A stretch of DNA of 64,000 nt from Leptolinea sp964446955 (GTDB lineage: Bacteria; Chloroflexota; Anaerolineae; Anaerolineales; Anaerolineaceae). The notes below the pieces were generated by a model. That model saw only the letters and a list, made by a program, of their open reading frames with translations, had not been told where the DNA came from and did not search any database. Made by a program: the position numbers and the translations under genes. The stretch is from positions 62,001 through 126,000 of the forward strand of contig CAYUQJ010000001.1 in assembly GCA_964446955.1 (NCBI GenBank), read 5' to 3'. This document shows, one piece after another, positions 1 to 6,753 of the stretch; within the stretch, counting starts at the first letter, position 1, and each line of letters starts with the position of its first letter.

Positions 1-407
1 CCGCAAACTGGCAGACCTGCCGTTAATTCAACATAAGCCAGGTATCCTGCAACAAGCAGCCCTGCGGCTACGATCAATGGAAAAGAGTATTTCCACCATT
101 TGTTAAACAGGTGGGATTTTACTTTTGGGAACCATAAGGTAATGGGAAACAGAAGTGCCGAGATCAGTACGAGGAATATCAGGATTGCGAATATCCCCGT
201 GTTTCCGCCGGTTCTCATCAGATCTGTAATTCCGGGTAGCCCGAGCGAAGCGAAAATGGGGATCATTGCTGTGTACCAGTTTTTCCCGTTATTAATCGGG
301 GAAGATCTCAATATCAGTATTAAAGAAGTAATAAGGCTGACCAACAGAAAGACGAGTACGATGATTGCCAGGGTATTCTCATTCATAGTATTGATTAAAC
401 CTTTCAT
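1..407 (-). CDS. VKOR-like membrane protein (partial, C-terminus outside window)
   Basis: The frame is open from an ATG at 407 to the left edge, giving 135 residues of N-terminus. Hydrophobic stretches at about residues 13-33, 71-92 and 109-128 look like membrane helices. The last one runs into GYLAYVELTAGLPVCG, which resembles the first helix and first periplasmic Cys (C135) of vitamin K epoxide reductase family proteins. Those enzymes form disulfides in exported proteins and pass electrons to quinone. The C-terminal CxxC that would confirm this lies outside the window. An in-frame ATG at 386 is an alternative start; neither start has a strong ribosome site. The family assignment rests on one helix, so it is moderate. 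Confidence 0.6.
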   Translation of the reverse strand, partial: MKGLINTMNENTLAIIVLVFLLVSLITSLILILRSSPINNGKNWYTAMIPIFASLGLPGITDLMRTGGNTGIFAILIFLVLISALLFPITLWFPKVKSHLFNKWWKYSFPLIVAAGLLVAGYLAYVELTAGLPVC

Positions 408-494
408 GAGTGCGGTGAAAAATTTAGAATGACTGATTTTTCACCCGGCACAAAAAGGCAATTAGCGAAAACAGGAGTCAAAAAATCTAAACGA

Positions 495-938
495 TTAGTT
501 GTAAGCCAACCGTATCGGTTCATCTGACATGGTTGGAGCCAACCACTCCTTCCATACCGGGTCTTCCCATGTTTTCAGCTTTGTGTGCATATCCAAGTAT
601 TTTTGGGGAATGGGATGAGTACCGAGAACGACTTCTACCCCATACCGGTTTTCGAGGAATCTTTTGAATGTGTCAATATAGGGACATGGAGGGTATCCAA
701 CGAGTAACCCGGTTGCCAAATGGATGATCTGGGCACCGTTTTTAATCATCTCGTCTCCGGCGTATTCGATGTTGCCGCCCGGGCAACCGGCACAGGTTGT
801 ATAGCCAACCAGCTCAACATCCATGCCAGCATAGCGACTAAATGCGCCAACACGTTCCCTGAGCGAGCGAAGACATTTTCCGCCCGCGCAAGTCCTGTAA
901 CGATCACATATGATAATGCCAATCTTGGTTTTTTCCAT
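495..938 (-). CDS. CGGC-domain protein
   Basis: This 147-residue protein starts at an ATG preceded by GGGAGG, which I prefer over an in-frame start 14 codons upstream. It has clustered cysteines: CDRYRTCAGGKC near the N-terminus and TTCAGCPGG near the middle. This is the layout of the CGGC family (PF08821 type), small putative metal-binding proteins whose biochemistry is not settled. A further Cys lies in GYPPCPY. It is the most downstream member of a minus-strand run of Fe-S and metal-cofactor genes, separated by 72 bases from the MIP18-like gene, so a role in metal or sulfur handling is a reasonable inference only. Confidence 0.7.
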   Translation of the reverse strand: MEKTKIGIIICDRYRTCAGGKCLRSLRERVGAFSRYAGMDVELVGYTTCAGCPGGNIEYAGDEMIKNGAQIIHLATGLLVGYPPCPYIDTFKRFLENRYGVEVVLGTHPIPQKYLDMHTKLKTWEDPVWKEWLAPTMSDEPIRLAYN

Positions 939-1010
939 CCCATCCTCCCGAAAAATGTTGGGCTGTATTGCGTATATCACAAAAACAGGTATGTTCCGAC
1001 GTTTGTGACT

Positions 1011-1319
1011 TTATGATTCTGTATCCAGCATGTTCTGAAGCATCTGGGTTAATGTCTCAGCCTGCGAGTAGTTTTCAACAGTGATCTTTTGATGGCTTAT
1101 TCCTGTGACCTCGCTGACAGCTTCCATTATACTTAACGCAAGGGGGACGGCTAAAGGGCATAGAGGAGAGGATGGCCGGAAGATATAGGAGATATTTCCA
1201 TTATCATCAATCTTTATATCCTGTACCAACCGCATTCGGATGACATCAGCACCTGTCTCAGGGTCAATCACCTTTGACAGTTTATCGATTACATCTTTTT
1301 CCAGTTGTCTTTGTTCCAT
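1011..1319 (-). CDS. MIP18/DUF59-family Fe-S assembly factor
   Basis: A 102-residue protein of the MIP18 (DUF59, PaaD/SufT) fold. Seen: the N-terminal pattern VIDKLSKVIDPETGADV, the SSPLCPLAVPL segment carrying a Cys at the family's usual reactive position, and the C-terminal amphipathic helix. Family members help deliver or mature iron-sulfur clusters. I chose the ATG at 1319 because GGAGG lies ten bases before it; an upstream in-frame ATG at 1337 would overlap the end of the preceding ATPase gene. Its position seven bases after a MinD-type ATPase with ferredoxin inserts matches the common pairing of MIP18 proteins with Mrp/NBP35-like cluster carriers. Confidence 0.8.
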   Translation of the reverse strand: MEQRQLEKDVIDKLSKVIDPETGADVIRMRLVQDIKIDDNGNISYIFRPSSPLCPLAVPLALSIMEAVSEVTGISHQKITVENYSQAETLTQMLQNMLDTES

Positions 1320-1326
1320 AGACTTT

Positions 1327-2232
1327 TTACCTCCCAAAAATTATGTTGGTCATTTTCGACCATATTTGGGAAATCGATTTTGATGCCGGTGACTCGGGAT
1401 ACATTTCGATCACGGTTTTCCCTTGCAGCATAGAATTTGGAATTGCTTCATCGAACGGGATCTCGCCGACAACTTCCAGATTATGCTCAACAGCATATTG
1501 CCGGATCTCTTCTCCGCCTTGCGGATAGATATCCGCTTTATTGATGACTATCTTGGAAGGAACTTTAAAGTGGTCGAGAGTCAATAAAATTCTCTTCAAG
1601 TCATGGATTCCAGCCTGGCTGGGTTCGGCAACGATCATACCGAAATCCACGCCGGCGCATGCGGATATGACCGGGCAGCCAATACCCGGCGGTCCATCTA
1701 TGATGATCAGTGGAGATTCGGTGTCTTCGGCGTGGAGTCTAGCCTGTTGCCTTACCATAGTGACCAATTTGCCCGAATTGTCCCTGCCGGGAAAAAGTTC
1801 CGCATGGAAGAGTAATCCTGATCTGGTTTGCGAACGATACCAGAAACCTTCCTGTTGTTTAACCATGCGGATCGCATCATTTGGACAGGCATATACACAT
1901 GCCGCGCAACCGTCACAGGCAATCTGATCCACCCACATTGCCTGAGGATTGGATTTTGATGGGAAAATTGCGTCATATCGACATACATTGACGCATGAAC
2001 CGCACCCGCTGCATTTGTCTTCGTCCACTTCTGCGAGCGATCCTCCCCAGAATTCAAATTGATCAGAAGAAGTTGGTTGAAGGACAAGGCTAAGATTTGC
2101 CGCATCTACATCCGCATCTACAAATGTCGTGTTAACTGTTTCTTTTTTTTCAGCGCACAACCTTGCAAACGCCGCGCTTACGCTTGTCTTTCCGGTGCCG
2201 CCTTTACCACTTAGAATAACCAATTGTTTCAT
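1327..2232 (-). CDS. MinD-superfamily ATPase with inserted ferredoxin domain (copy 1)
   Basis: A 301-residue P-loop ATPase. The deviant Walker A motif GKGGTGKT is at residues 9-16 and the switch II-type DGPPGIGCP lies in the second half. Inserted between them are two [4Fe-4S] motifs: C74, C77, C80, C84 and C106, C109, C112, C116. This is the architecture of COG1149 ATPases, found mostly in anaerobes and thought to work in Fe-S or metallocofactor assembly or in electron transfer; the exact reaction is not established. It overlaps the AbrB-like gene by four bases (ATGA), so translation is probably coupled. A diverged paralogue lies at 2633-3481 in the same operon. Confidence 0.88.
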   Translation of the reverse strand: MKQLVILSGKGGTGKTSVSAAFARLCAEKKETVNTTFVDADVDAANLSLVLQPTSSDQFEFWGGSLAEVDEDKCSGCGSCVNVCRYDAIFPSKSNPQAMWVDQIACDGCAACVYACPNDAIRMVKQQEGFWYRSQTRSGLLFHAELFPGRDNSGKLVTMVRQQARLHAEDTESPLIIIDGPPGIGCPVISACAGVDFGMIVAEPSQAGIHDLKRILLTLDHFKVPSKIVINKADIYPQGGEEIRQYAVEHNLEVVGEIPFDEAIPNSMLQGKTVIEMYPESPASKSISQIWSKMTNIIFGR

Positions 2233-2621
2233 GATATGGATACTTCCAGTTCTGGATGTTTTTCTGCTTCATCAATGATGGGCCCATGTTTTAAAAAGCT
2301 GAGGGATAAATAGCTGCCCCGGACAGCCAGTAGCTTATCGCCCGGGCTGGCATCGAGTTGAGGATGCAAGATGACCTCTCGGTCAGTTTCCATAATAGTT
2401 GAAGCCAGATGATGGGTTGTGCCCAATTTTGATTGGTCAAAAATCTCTTTTCGTGCAATCCCGAACCCTCCAGAGGTTTTGCTGGTCCTGGTAAAAATTA
2501 CTTCTTCACCTTCACGAAAACCATATTCCTCATAGGCATCGTTGGGAATTTGGATTCTTCCATCTTTTCCTACAATAACCCATCCAAATACCCATTTACC
2601 GCCTTTTGCGAGTTGAGGCAT
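2229..2621 (-). CDS. AbrB/SpoVT-type domain protein between the two ATPases
   Basis: A 130-residue protein. Residues about 16-50 read VGKDGRIQIPNDAYEEYG followed by REGEEVIF, the swapped-hairpin AbrB/SpoVT pattern (G-R-I-x-I-P, then a G-x-x-V strand). The C-terminal 75 residues (DREVILHPQLDASPGDKLL onward) look like a second related beta-rich repeat. AbrB domains usually bind DNA as dimers. Here the protein is longer than a simple antitoxin-type AbrB and sits in an operon between two MinD-type ATPases, so it may be a local regulator or a structural partner of the ATPases. It overlaps the downstream ATPase by four bases. Confidence 0.7.
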   Translation of the reverse strand: MPQLAKGGKWVFGWVIVGKDGRIQIPNDAYEEYGFREGEEVIFTRTSKTSGGFGIARKEIFDQSKLGTTHHLASTIMETDREVILHPQLDASPGDKLLAVRGSYLSLSFLKHGPIIDEAEKHPELEVSIS

Positions 2622-2632
2622 AGAGAGTCCTT

Positions 2633-3481
2633 TCAGACAATAGACTGGATCTGTTCGAATACTTTATCAAAATCAGCTTCGAAATCGGGTCTAACCTCTG
2701 TGATCAATTTGCCACTGGCAATACCTTCCGCTATCTGACGGTCATATGGAATTCGATAGAGAACGGGCAAAGAACCCTGCCGGCAAAAATCATCCATGGG
2801 AGGGAAAGGTTCATTTTCTCTGTTTATGATGATTCCTGCTTTGATAGACATATCTTCCACAATTCCGGTCATTTGCTTCAGATCGTGTAACCCGAACGGG
2901 GTTGGTTCTGTCACCAGGATAACGAAATCAACACTTCGTAAGGTTTCCACGACTGAACATGACGCGCCGGGGGGGGCGTCTAAAATGGTTATGGATCCGT
3001 CTTCCGGCTTATGCCAACGTTTTAACTGCCGAATAATCGGTGTAGCCATAGGTTCACTGATGGTTAGAACACCATGTGAAAAATGAATCCCTTCCGATGT
3101 ATCGCCTGCTTCCAGAGATCCTATGGGATTCGGGATCTCTTCAATGGCATTTTCCGGGCAGTTCCAGGTACAACTTCCACAACCATGACACAGTTGTGGA
3201 AAGACCATGATTCTCTTTCCTATTTGTGCGAGAGCATGATACTGGCATACCTCGACACATTTTCCACAGGCGGTGCATTTTCCGTCATCAATTTGGGGGA
3301 TTCGGATTACAGCTTCTGTTTTCTGATCCAGGTTGGGATGCAGGAAAAGATGACCATTGGGCGCTTCAACATCACAGTCCATGTACCAGACTGAATGATT
3401 CCGGGCGAGCGTGTGAGCAAACCCGGTCGCTATAGTCGTTTTTCCAGTTCCACCTTTACCACTGGCAATGGCGATTCGCAT
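2633..3481 (-). CDS. MinD-superfamily ATPase with inserted ferredoxin domain (copy 2)
   Basis: A 282-residue paralogue of the ATPase at 1327-2232. It has Walker A GKGGTGKT at residues 8-15, a dicluster ferredoxin insert (C69, C72, C75, C79 and C98, C101, C104, C108), and ILDAPPGASC as the switch II segment. The two copies differ clearly in sequence, which fits a heteromeric pair and not a recent duplication. Family members are tied to Fe-S/metallocofactor assembly or electron transfer in anaerobes. It lies 18 bases downstream of a NifX-like gene and 11 bases upstream of the AbrB-like gene, so all are likely one transcript. Confidence 0.88.
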   Translation of the reverse strand: MRIAIASGKGGTGKTTIATGFAHTLARNHSVWYMDCDVEAPNGHLFLHPNLDQKTEAVIRIPQIDDGKCTACGKCVEVCQYHALAQIGKRIMVFPQLCHGCGSCTWNCPENAIEEIPNPIGSLEAGDTSEGIHFSHGVLTISEPMATPIIRQLKRWHKPEDGSITILDAPPGASCSVVETLRSVDFVILVTEPTPFGLHDLKQMTGIVEDMSIKAGIIINRENEPFPPMDDFCRQGSLPVLYRIPYDRQIAEGIASGKLITEVRPDFEADFDKVFEQIQSIV

Positions 3482-3499
3482 TTTCGACCTAATTATTGT

Positions 3500-3838
3500 C
3501 TATGCAAAAGAACGCAAGCTGCCCTTTTCAAAGAGCTCAACCGCGTGCTTTACTGAAGTTACTTCCGGGGAAAAAACAAACATATTTATATTGGCAGCTC
3601 TAAAAGTGTTGGACGCATTGGGGCCAAAACTTCCGCTGATTATGGTTGTCGCGCCTTTATCGATGACGAATTGCGCTGCGGCAATTCCAGCGCCGCCTGA
3701 TTCGGAAGCTCCGGGGTTTTTGAATGCTTCCCATTTCTTTGTGTCTGTATCATATTTGATCAACCATTGGGATCGTCCAAATCTTCCGTCAATGGGACCA
3801 TTCCAATCTTCCTGCTTCGAAGAAATCATTAAAATCAT
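3500..3838 (-). CDS. NifX/NifB-type dinitrogenase cofactor-binding protein (copy 1)
   Basis: A 112-residue protein of the dinitrogenase Fe-Mo cofactor-binding family (PF02579). Diagnostic features are the segment GPIDGRFGRSQWLIKYD, the central GASESGGAGIAAAQ loop, and IISGSFGPNA toward the C-terminus. In diazotrophs these proteins carry FeMo-co or its precursors; many non-fixing anaerobes have stand-alone copies of unknown cargo. No nif structural genes are visible in this window. The start ATG has GGAGG four bases upstream. It is the gene directly before the second MinD/ferredoxin ATPase, which suggests a shared job in handling a metal cluster. Confidence 0.82.
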   Translation of the reverse strand: MILMISSKQEDWNGPIDGRFGRSQWLIKYDTDTKKWEAFKNPGASESGGAGIAAAQFVIDKGATTIISGSFGPNASNTFRAANINMFVFSPEVTSVKHAVELFEKGSLRSFA

Positions 3839-3932
3839 TATGCCTCCAAATTTTAAGTAAAATCAAGTTTCCCTAACCCTTTTAGAGGGTTGATTTGGGT
3901 TTTTATCGGGAGTGATTTGATCCACCCCGGTA

Positions 3933-4331
3933 TTAATGAAGTAATTCACGGTGATCTATCAGACTGCCATCAATGTAGGCTTGAACAGCCTCATCGATAT
4001 CCGATAGATCTGTAACAATAGGATTGATGTTAAGGCTTCGCATACTTTCGTAGGCTCCCATACCCATGCCGCCACATAGAAGGGCGGTGCAATCCGAGAT
4101 GACGTCCGCCATACTGACATGCTTGTCATGTGATACCGGATCCATTCCGTGGCCACTGGTACTTTGATTATCTGTATGAGTTTGCTTGCTGAGATGTGTA
4201 TGCCCCATCTTATCCCGCATTTCTTTCTCGGTGATTTTTCCGTTTTCGATCGTGCAAACCAAATAATAGGCGGCACGGCCAAAATGGCGGCTTATGAGCT
4301 TTCCATCATCAGTGATAACAGCAATTTTCAT
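3933..4331 (-). CDS. NifX-type protein with His-rich insert (copy 2)
   Basis: A 132-residue member of the same PF02579-type family: MKIAVITDDGKLISRHFG at the N-terminus, a CGGMGMGAYESM loop, and a C-terminal helix. Between the first and second strands is an insert of about 25 residues rich in histidine (GHTHLSKQTHTDNQ, then GHGMDPVSHDKH). Such a loop could bind divalent metal, but that is inference. It is the first gene of the minus-strand cluster and lies divergent from a PadR regulator gene, with a 230-base intergenic region between them that holds promoter and repeat signals. The 94-base gap to the next NifX-like gene is larger than others in the cluster. Confidence 0.82.
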   Translation of the reverse strand: MKIAVITDDGKLISRHFGRAAYYLVCTIENGKITEKEMRDKMGHTHLSKQTHTDNQSTSGHGMDPVSHDKHVSMADVISDCTALLCGGMGMGAYESMRSLNINPIVTDLSDIDEAVQAYIDGSLIDHRELLH

Positions 4332-4418
4332 TTATTTCTCCATATAAAATGATTTCGTTTCCCTGCTTTTATTCTCCAGTTCGCTGGATGATTTTCAGAG
4401 TGCCAGGGTATTTATATC

Positions 4419-4471
4419 CTAATATTATGGTAAGTATACATCGAATATTTAAACAAAGTACTAATATTATG
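4419..4471. repeat. Pair of 11-bp direct repeats in the divergent padR/nifX-like control region
   Basis: The 11-mer CTAATATTATG occurs at 4419-4429 and again at 4461-4471, exactly 42 bases apart (start to start), about four helical turns. Each contains the palindromic core TAATATTA. They lie between the divergent PadR gene and the metal-handling operon, upstream of the PadR promoter, so they could be operator half-complexes for PadR or another regulator. This is inference from spacing. Confidence 0.45.
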
Positions 4472-4502
4472 AGAATCTTTCTGGATATTCTAATAAAATC
4501 TA

Positions 4503-4531
4503 TTGCATTAAATAGAATAGCGTGCTATAGT
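4503..4531 (+). promoter_or_regulatory. Probable sigma-70 type promoter for the padR-DUF5320 genes
   Basis: TTGCAT at 4503-4508 and TATAGT at 4526-4531 are separated by 17 bases, and TGC directly precedes the -10 hexamer (extended -10). The PadR start codon is 31 bases downstream of the -10. Confidence 0.6.
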
Positions 4532-4561
4532 GTATGAAAGATATGAAATGGGAGAATAATA

Positions 4562-4939
4562 GTGCCAAGACATGGTAGAGGTTGGGCTATGGGAGCGAGC
4601 AGGCCGGATGATGAACGACACTCGCCAACTATTCTGTCATTGTTGGAACCGGCTTTGCTGGTTCTACTGCATGAAAAACCGAAACATGGATACTTGTTAC
4701 TCACTGAACTTTCAAATCTTGGGATTGGAACTGTTCATCCAAGCGTGATCTACAAAATTCTGCGTGATATGGAAATGTTGCAATGGATTACGTCTGACTG
4801 GGAACCGGAGGCAACTCAAGGCCCCCCAAGAAGGATGTACCGTGTGACAGACAAGGGTAAAAGTGTCACAGAAAATTGGATGAAGGAATTGGAAAAAACT
4901 GAAAGTCTAATCCACGTTTTACGAACGAAACGGGGATAG
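4562..4939 (+). CDS. PadR-family transcriptional regulator
   Basis: A 125-residue protein starting at GTG, with GGGAG seven bases upstream. Residues about 27-110 match the PadR winged helix: LLEPALLVLLHEKPKHGYLL, then HPSVIYKILRDMEML as the recognition region, then RRMYRVTDKGK as the wing. The first 25 residues are Arg/Gly-rich (PRHGRGWAMGAS), resembling the small Gly-rich proteins encoded immediately downstream. PadR proteins usually repress neighbouring genes and respond to small molecules or stress. Likely targets are itself, the two DUF5320 genes and perhaps the divergent metal-handling operon. Confidence 0.85.
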   Translation: MPRHGRGWAMGASRPDDERHSPTILSLLEPALLVLLHEKPKHGYLLLTELSNLGIGTVHPSVIYKILRDMEMLQWITSDWEPEATQGPPRRMYRVTDKGKSVTENWMKELEKTESLIHVLRTKRG

Positions 4940-4956
4940 CAGGAAAGGAGAAAGAA

Positions 4957-5169
4957 ATGCCGGCTAGAAATGGAACAGGTCCCGCAGGAATGGGGCCACG
5001 TACTGGAAGGGGGATGGGGAATTGCTCACCGGTGGGCACTCCTGTAAAAAACATCGGAGCGCCATCAACAACGGGTTCATGGCCTTTTAATTGGGGCCGA
5101 AGCTTATGGCGTGCTGTCGGGAATGGTTTTTTAGGCTTTCGTCGTGGACGGCGGAATAGCCGCTTTTAA
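4957..5169 (+). CDS. Small Gly/Arg-rich DUF5320-like protein
   Basis: A 70-residue protein with N-terminus MPARNGTGPAGMGPRTGRGM, a typical DUF5320 opening (M-P-x-x-[DN]-x-T-G-P-x-G-x-G-P). The rest is rich in Gly, Arg, Trp and aromatic residues. The start is supported by AAAGGAG seven bases upstream. The gene lies 17 bases after the PadR stop, so co-transcription is likely. DUF5320 proteins are common in anaerobes beside NifX-like and Mrp-like genes; their function is not known. Confidence 0.75.
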   Translation: MPARNGTGPAGMGPRTGRGMGNCSPVGTPVKNIGAPSTTGSWPFNWGRSLWRAVGNGFLGFRRGRRNSRF

Positions 5170-5193
5170 TGAAACGAAAGGAAAGGAGTAATC

Positions 5194-5436
5194 ATGCCTG
5201 GATTTGATCGTACAGGACCGTTTGGTACCGGGCCGATTGGTTGGGGGCGAGGCCCGTGTGGAGGTGGAGGAGCTTTTGGAAGAGGTCGATTTTTTGGGCG
5301 GGGTGGTTTCGGATGGGGCTACTATCCACAGGAAATACCCTCTGAGGATGAGAAGAGCTATCTGGAAAACCGCAGGGGATGGCTGGAATCAGAGCTTGAA
5401 GCCATCACGAAAAAATTGACCGATTTACAAAAGTAA
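5194..5436 (+). CDS. DUF5320-family protein with C-terminal coiled coil
   Basis: An 80-residue protein. The N-terminal half is a Gly-rich segment (MPGFDRTGPFGTGPIGWGRG and repeats of GRG/FGRG). The C-terminal half (residues about 50-80, DEKSYLENRRGWLESELEAI onward) is a charged helix likely to form a coiled coil. This is the usual full DUF5320 layout. It has a strong AAAGGAG site and follows the smaller DUF5320 gene by 24 bases. A strong terminator directly after the stop ends the PadR transcript. Function unknown. Confidence 0.8.
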   Translation: MPGFDRTGPFGTGPIGWGRGPCGGGGAFGRGRFFGRGGFGWGYYPQEIPSEDEKSYLENRRGWLESELEAITKKLTDLQK

Positions 5437-5478
5437 ATCAACACCGGATGGATTTTTCCATCCGGTGTTGATTTTTTT
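5437..5478 (+). terminator. Strong intrinsic terminator after the padR-DUF5320 operon
   Basis: A perfect 16-bp stem (5437-5452 with 5457-5472) closes a TTTT loop and is followed by a run of T. The A-rich left flank means it could also serve the convergent Dps-like ferritin gene on the minus strand. Confidence 0.9.
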
Positions 5479-5510
5479 ATAGTCAGTATATTAGAAACTT
5501 TTATTGCTAT

Positions 5511-6008
5511 TTATTTCCGCATCATCATGGAATCCAGATCTTCATCCAGTGACTGCAGATCTTCTTCATGTTCAACTTCATCCGCTAGAATTGAGAGTAC
5601 CAGGTTGTATGTTACCGGATCTTTATCGCGAACGAGAAGCTGGAGCTTTTGATATACATCGATAGCGCATTGTTCCCCTTTAATATTCTGGGCAAGGATT
5701 GCTTTGACAAATGGATCGGTGGGTGCATCATAGCCGCAGTTGGTCAACTTGAACCATTCCTGCGGTTGAATGATCGGTGTACCACCCAACTGTACAATCC
5801 GGGTGGCCAGCAGATCTGCGTGGCCTAGTTCCTCTGTGGCATGCAAGACTAATTCTGCCGCCACCGCGTCTTTCATCGGCCCTTTGACGATTTTTGCTCC
5901 AATCCAATACTGGTAGTAAGCCAGCCACTCATCGGCCAATGCCTGGTTAAGAAGTTTGAGTAATTCATCGACATCCATTCCAACAATTTGACGGCCTTTA
6001 GTACCCAT
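5511..6008 (-). CDS. Dps-like ferritin (DPSL type)
   Basis: A 165-residue four-helix ferritin-like protein. Iron-ligand positions are visible as LADEWLAYYQYW, the helix ATEELGHADLLA with E-x-x-H, IKGEQCAID, and ILADEVEHEEDLQSL. Two cysteines, one in KLTNCGYDAP and one in GEQCA, match the Cys pair that marks the DPSL subgroup of Dps proteins, which use peroxide to oxidise and store iron and so protect DNA and Fe-S proteins. The start ATG has AAGGAG six bases upstream. A lone gene convergent to the DUF5320 operon. A peroxide-defence role fits an anaerobe. Confidence 0.85.
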   Translation of the reverse strand: MGTKGRQIVGMDVDELLKLLNQALADEWLAYYQYWIGAKIVKGPMKDAVAAELVLHATEELGHADLLATRIVQLGGTPIIQPQEWFKLTNCGYDAPTDPFVKAILAQNIKGEQCAIDVYQKLQLLVRDKDPVTYNLVLSILADEVEHEEDLQSLDEDLDSMMMRK

Positions 6009-6224
6009 TTTGTTCTCCTTGTTATGTGTGGTTTTCTAAAGTTTTCTTAAATATGGAAAATACAGTTTATTGAAAAGTGAGACACATGTGAATTTCCGCT
6101 TAATTAAACCTTATTATATCCGACCTGTGGATTGGAGTTATTCTGTTATCATACCAGCTTCATGATAATTATAGAAACCGGTGGTTACCCGTTGACAATT
6201 AAGTTGAAGTGATCCAATCATCTA

Positions 6225-6253
6225 TTGGTTTTTTAAGTAGAATCTGGTAAAAT
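6225..6253 (+). promoter_or_regulatory. Probable promoter of rpsT
   Basis: TTGGTT (6225-6230) and TAAAAT (6248-6253) are spaced by 17 bases, with TGG just before the -10. This places transcription start about 35 bases before the rpsT start codon. A TTGACA at 6192-6197 has no matching -10. Confidence 0.5.
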
Positions 6254-6293
6254 ACGTGCTTGCTAGTGTAAGGAATTTTTTTGGAGGACGAAG

Positions 6294-6560
6294 TTGGCTA
6301 ATATCAAGTCTGCAATCAAGCGCAATAAACAGAATGAAAAGAAACGCCTTCGCAATCGTGTTTTCCGCGGAGCAGCCCGGACCTTTATCGCAAAAGCCGA
6401 CAAAGCTATTGTTGATGGGAATTCCGAATCTGCGGAAGCAGTAAAGAATGCGATCAGCGCGTTGGATAAAGCAGCTGAAAAAGGTGTCATTCACAAGAAC
6501 AATGCAGCCCGGCGCAAGAGCCGCCTGATGAAACGGCTGAACGCTGCCCAGGCAGCCTAA
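6294..6560 (+). CDS. rpsT: 30S ribosomal protein S20
   Basis: An 88-residue basic, Ala/Lys-rich protein beginning MANIKSAIKRNKQNEKKR, characteristic of S20, with the rest forming the long helical bundle (AVKNAISALDKAAEKGVIHK, then ARRKSRLMKRL). S20 binds 16S rRNA early in 30S assembly. The start codon is TTG, with GGAGG six bases upstream and no in-frame ATG or GTG nearby. E. coli rpsT also uses a weak UUG start tied to autoregulation, so the weak start may matter here too. An intrinsic terminator follows, so it is probably monocistronic. Confidence 0.96.
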   Translation: MANIKSAIKRNKQNEKKRLRNRVFRGAARTFIAKADKAIVDGNSESAEAVKNAISALDKAAEKGVIHKNNAARRKSRLMKRLNAAQAA

Positions 6561-6591
6561 TCTGCGTTAGCTCTTTTGAATAACAACAGGG

Positions 6592-6616
6592 GCGGGAGGC
6601 AAACCTCCCGCTTTTT
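6592..6616 (+). terminator. Intrinsic terminator of rpsT
   Basis: GCGGGAGG (6592-6599) pairs with CCTCCCGC (6604-6611) across a CAAA loop and is followed by TTTTT. Confidence 0.88.
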
Positions 6617-6682
6617 GTGTTGAAAAATCGGCGAAATGATCACCGTCAATTGAATTCTTAAAACGACTGTGGGTATTGAAAG

Positions 6683-6716
6683 TGTTATAATCCCAGAGGT
6701 CCGCTGATACCAGCGG
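6683..6716 (+). promoter_or_regulatory. Extended -10 promoter and leader hairpin of argS
   Basis: TGTTATAAT at 6683-6691 is a consensus TATAAT with the TGn extension; no good -35 is seen at 17 bases. Just downstream, CCGCTG-ATAC-CAGCGG (6701-6716) forms a short perfect hairpin in the leader, 37 bases before the argS ATG. I see no T-box motif. Confidence 0.5.
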
Positions 6717-6753
6717 ATAGTGTGTCCATAATCTGAAACCATCGGGATCCAAA

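Noticed and set aside
100..432. Plus-strand open frame of about 110 codons
   Set aside because: Antisense to the VKOR-like gene, which has membrane helices and a family-like motif; the plus frame has no ribosome site or known pattern.
3871..3900. Possible terminator between the two NifX-like genes
   Set aside because: The short AACCCT/AGGGTT stem lacks a T run on the minus strand, so the genes may still be one transcript.
6617..6753. T-box riboswitch before argS
   Set aside because: Only a six-base hairpin is seen; no T-box consensus or specifier loop.
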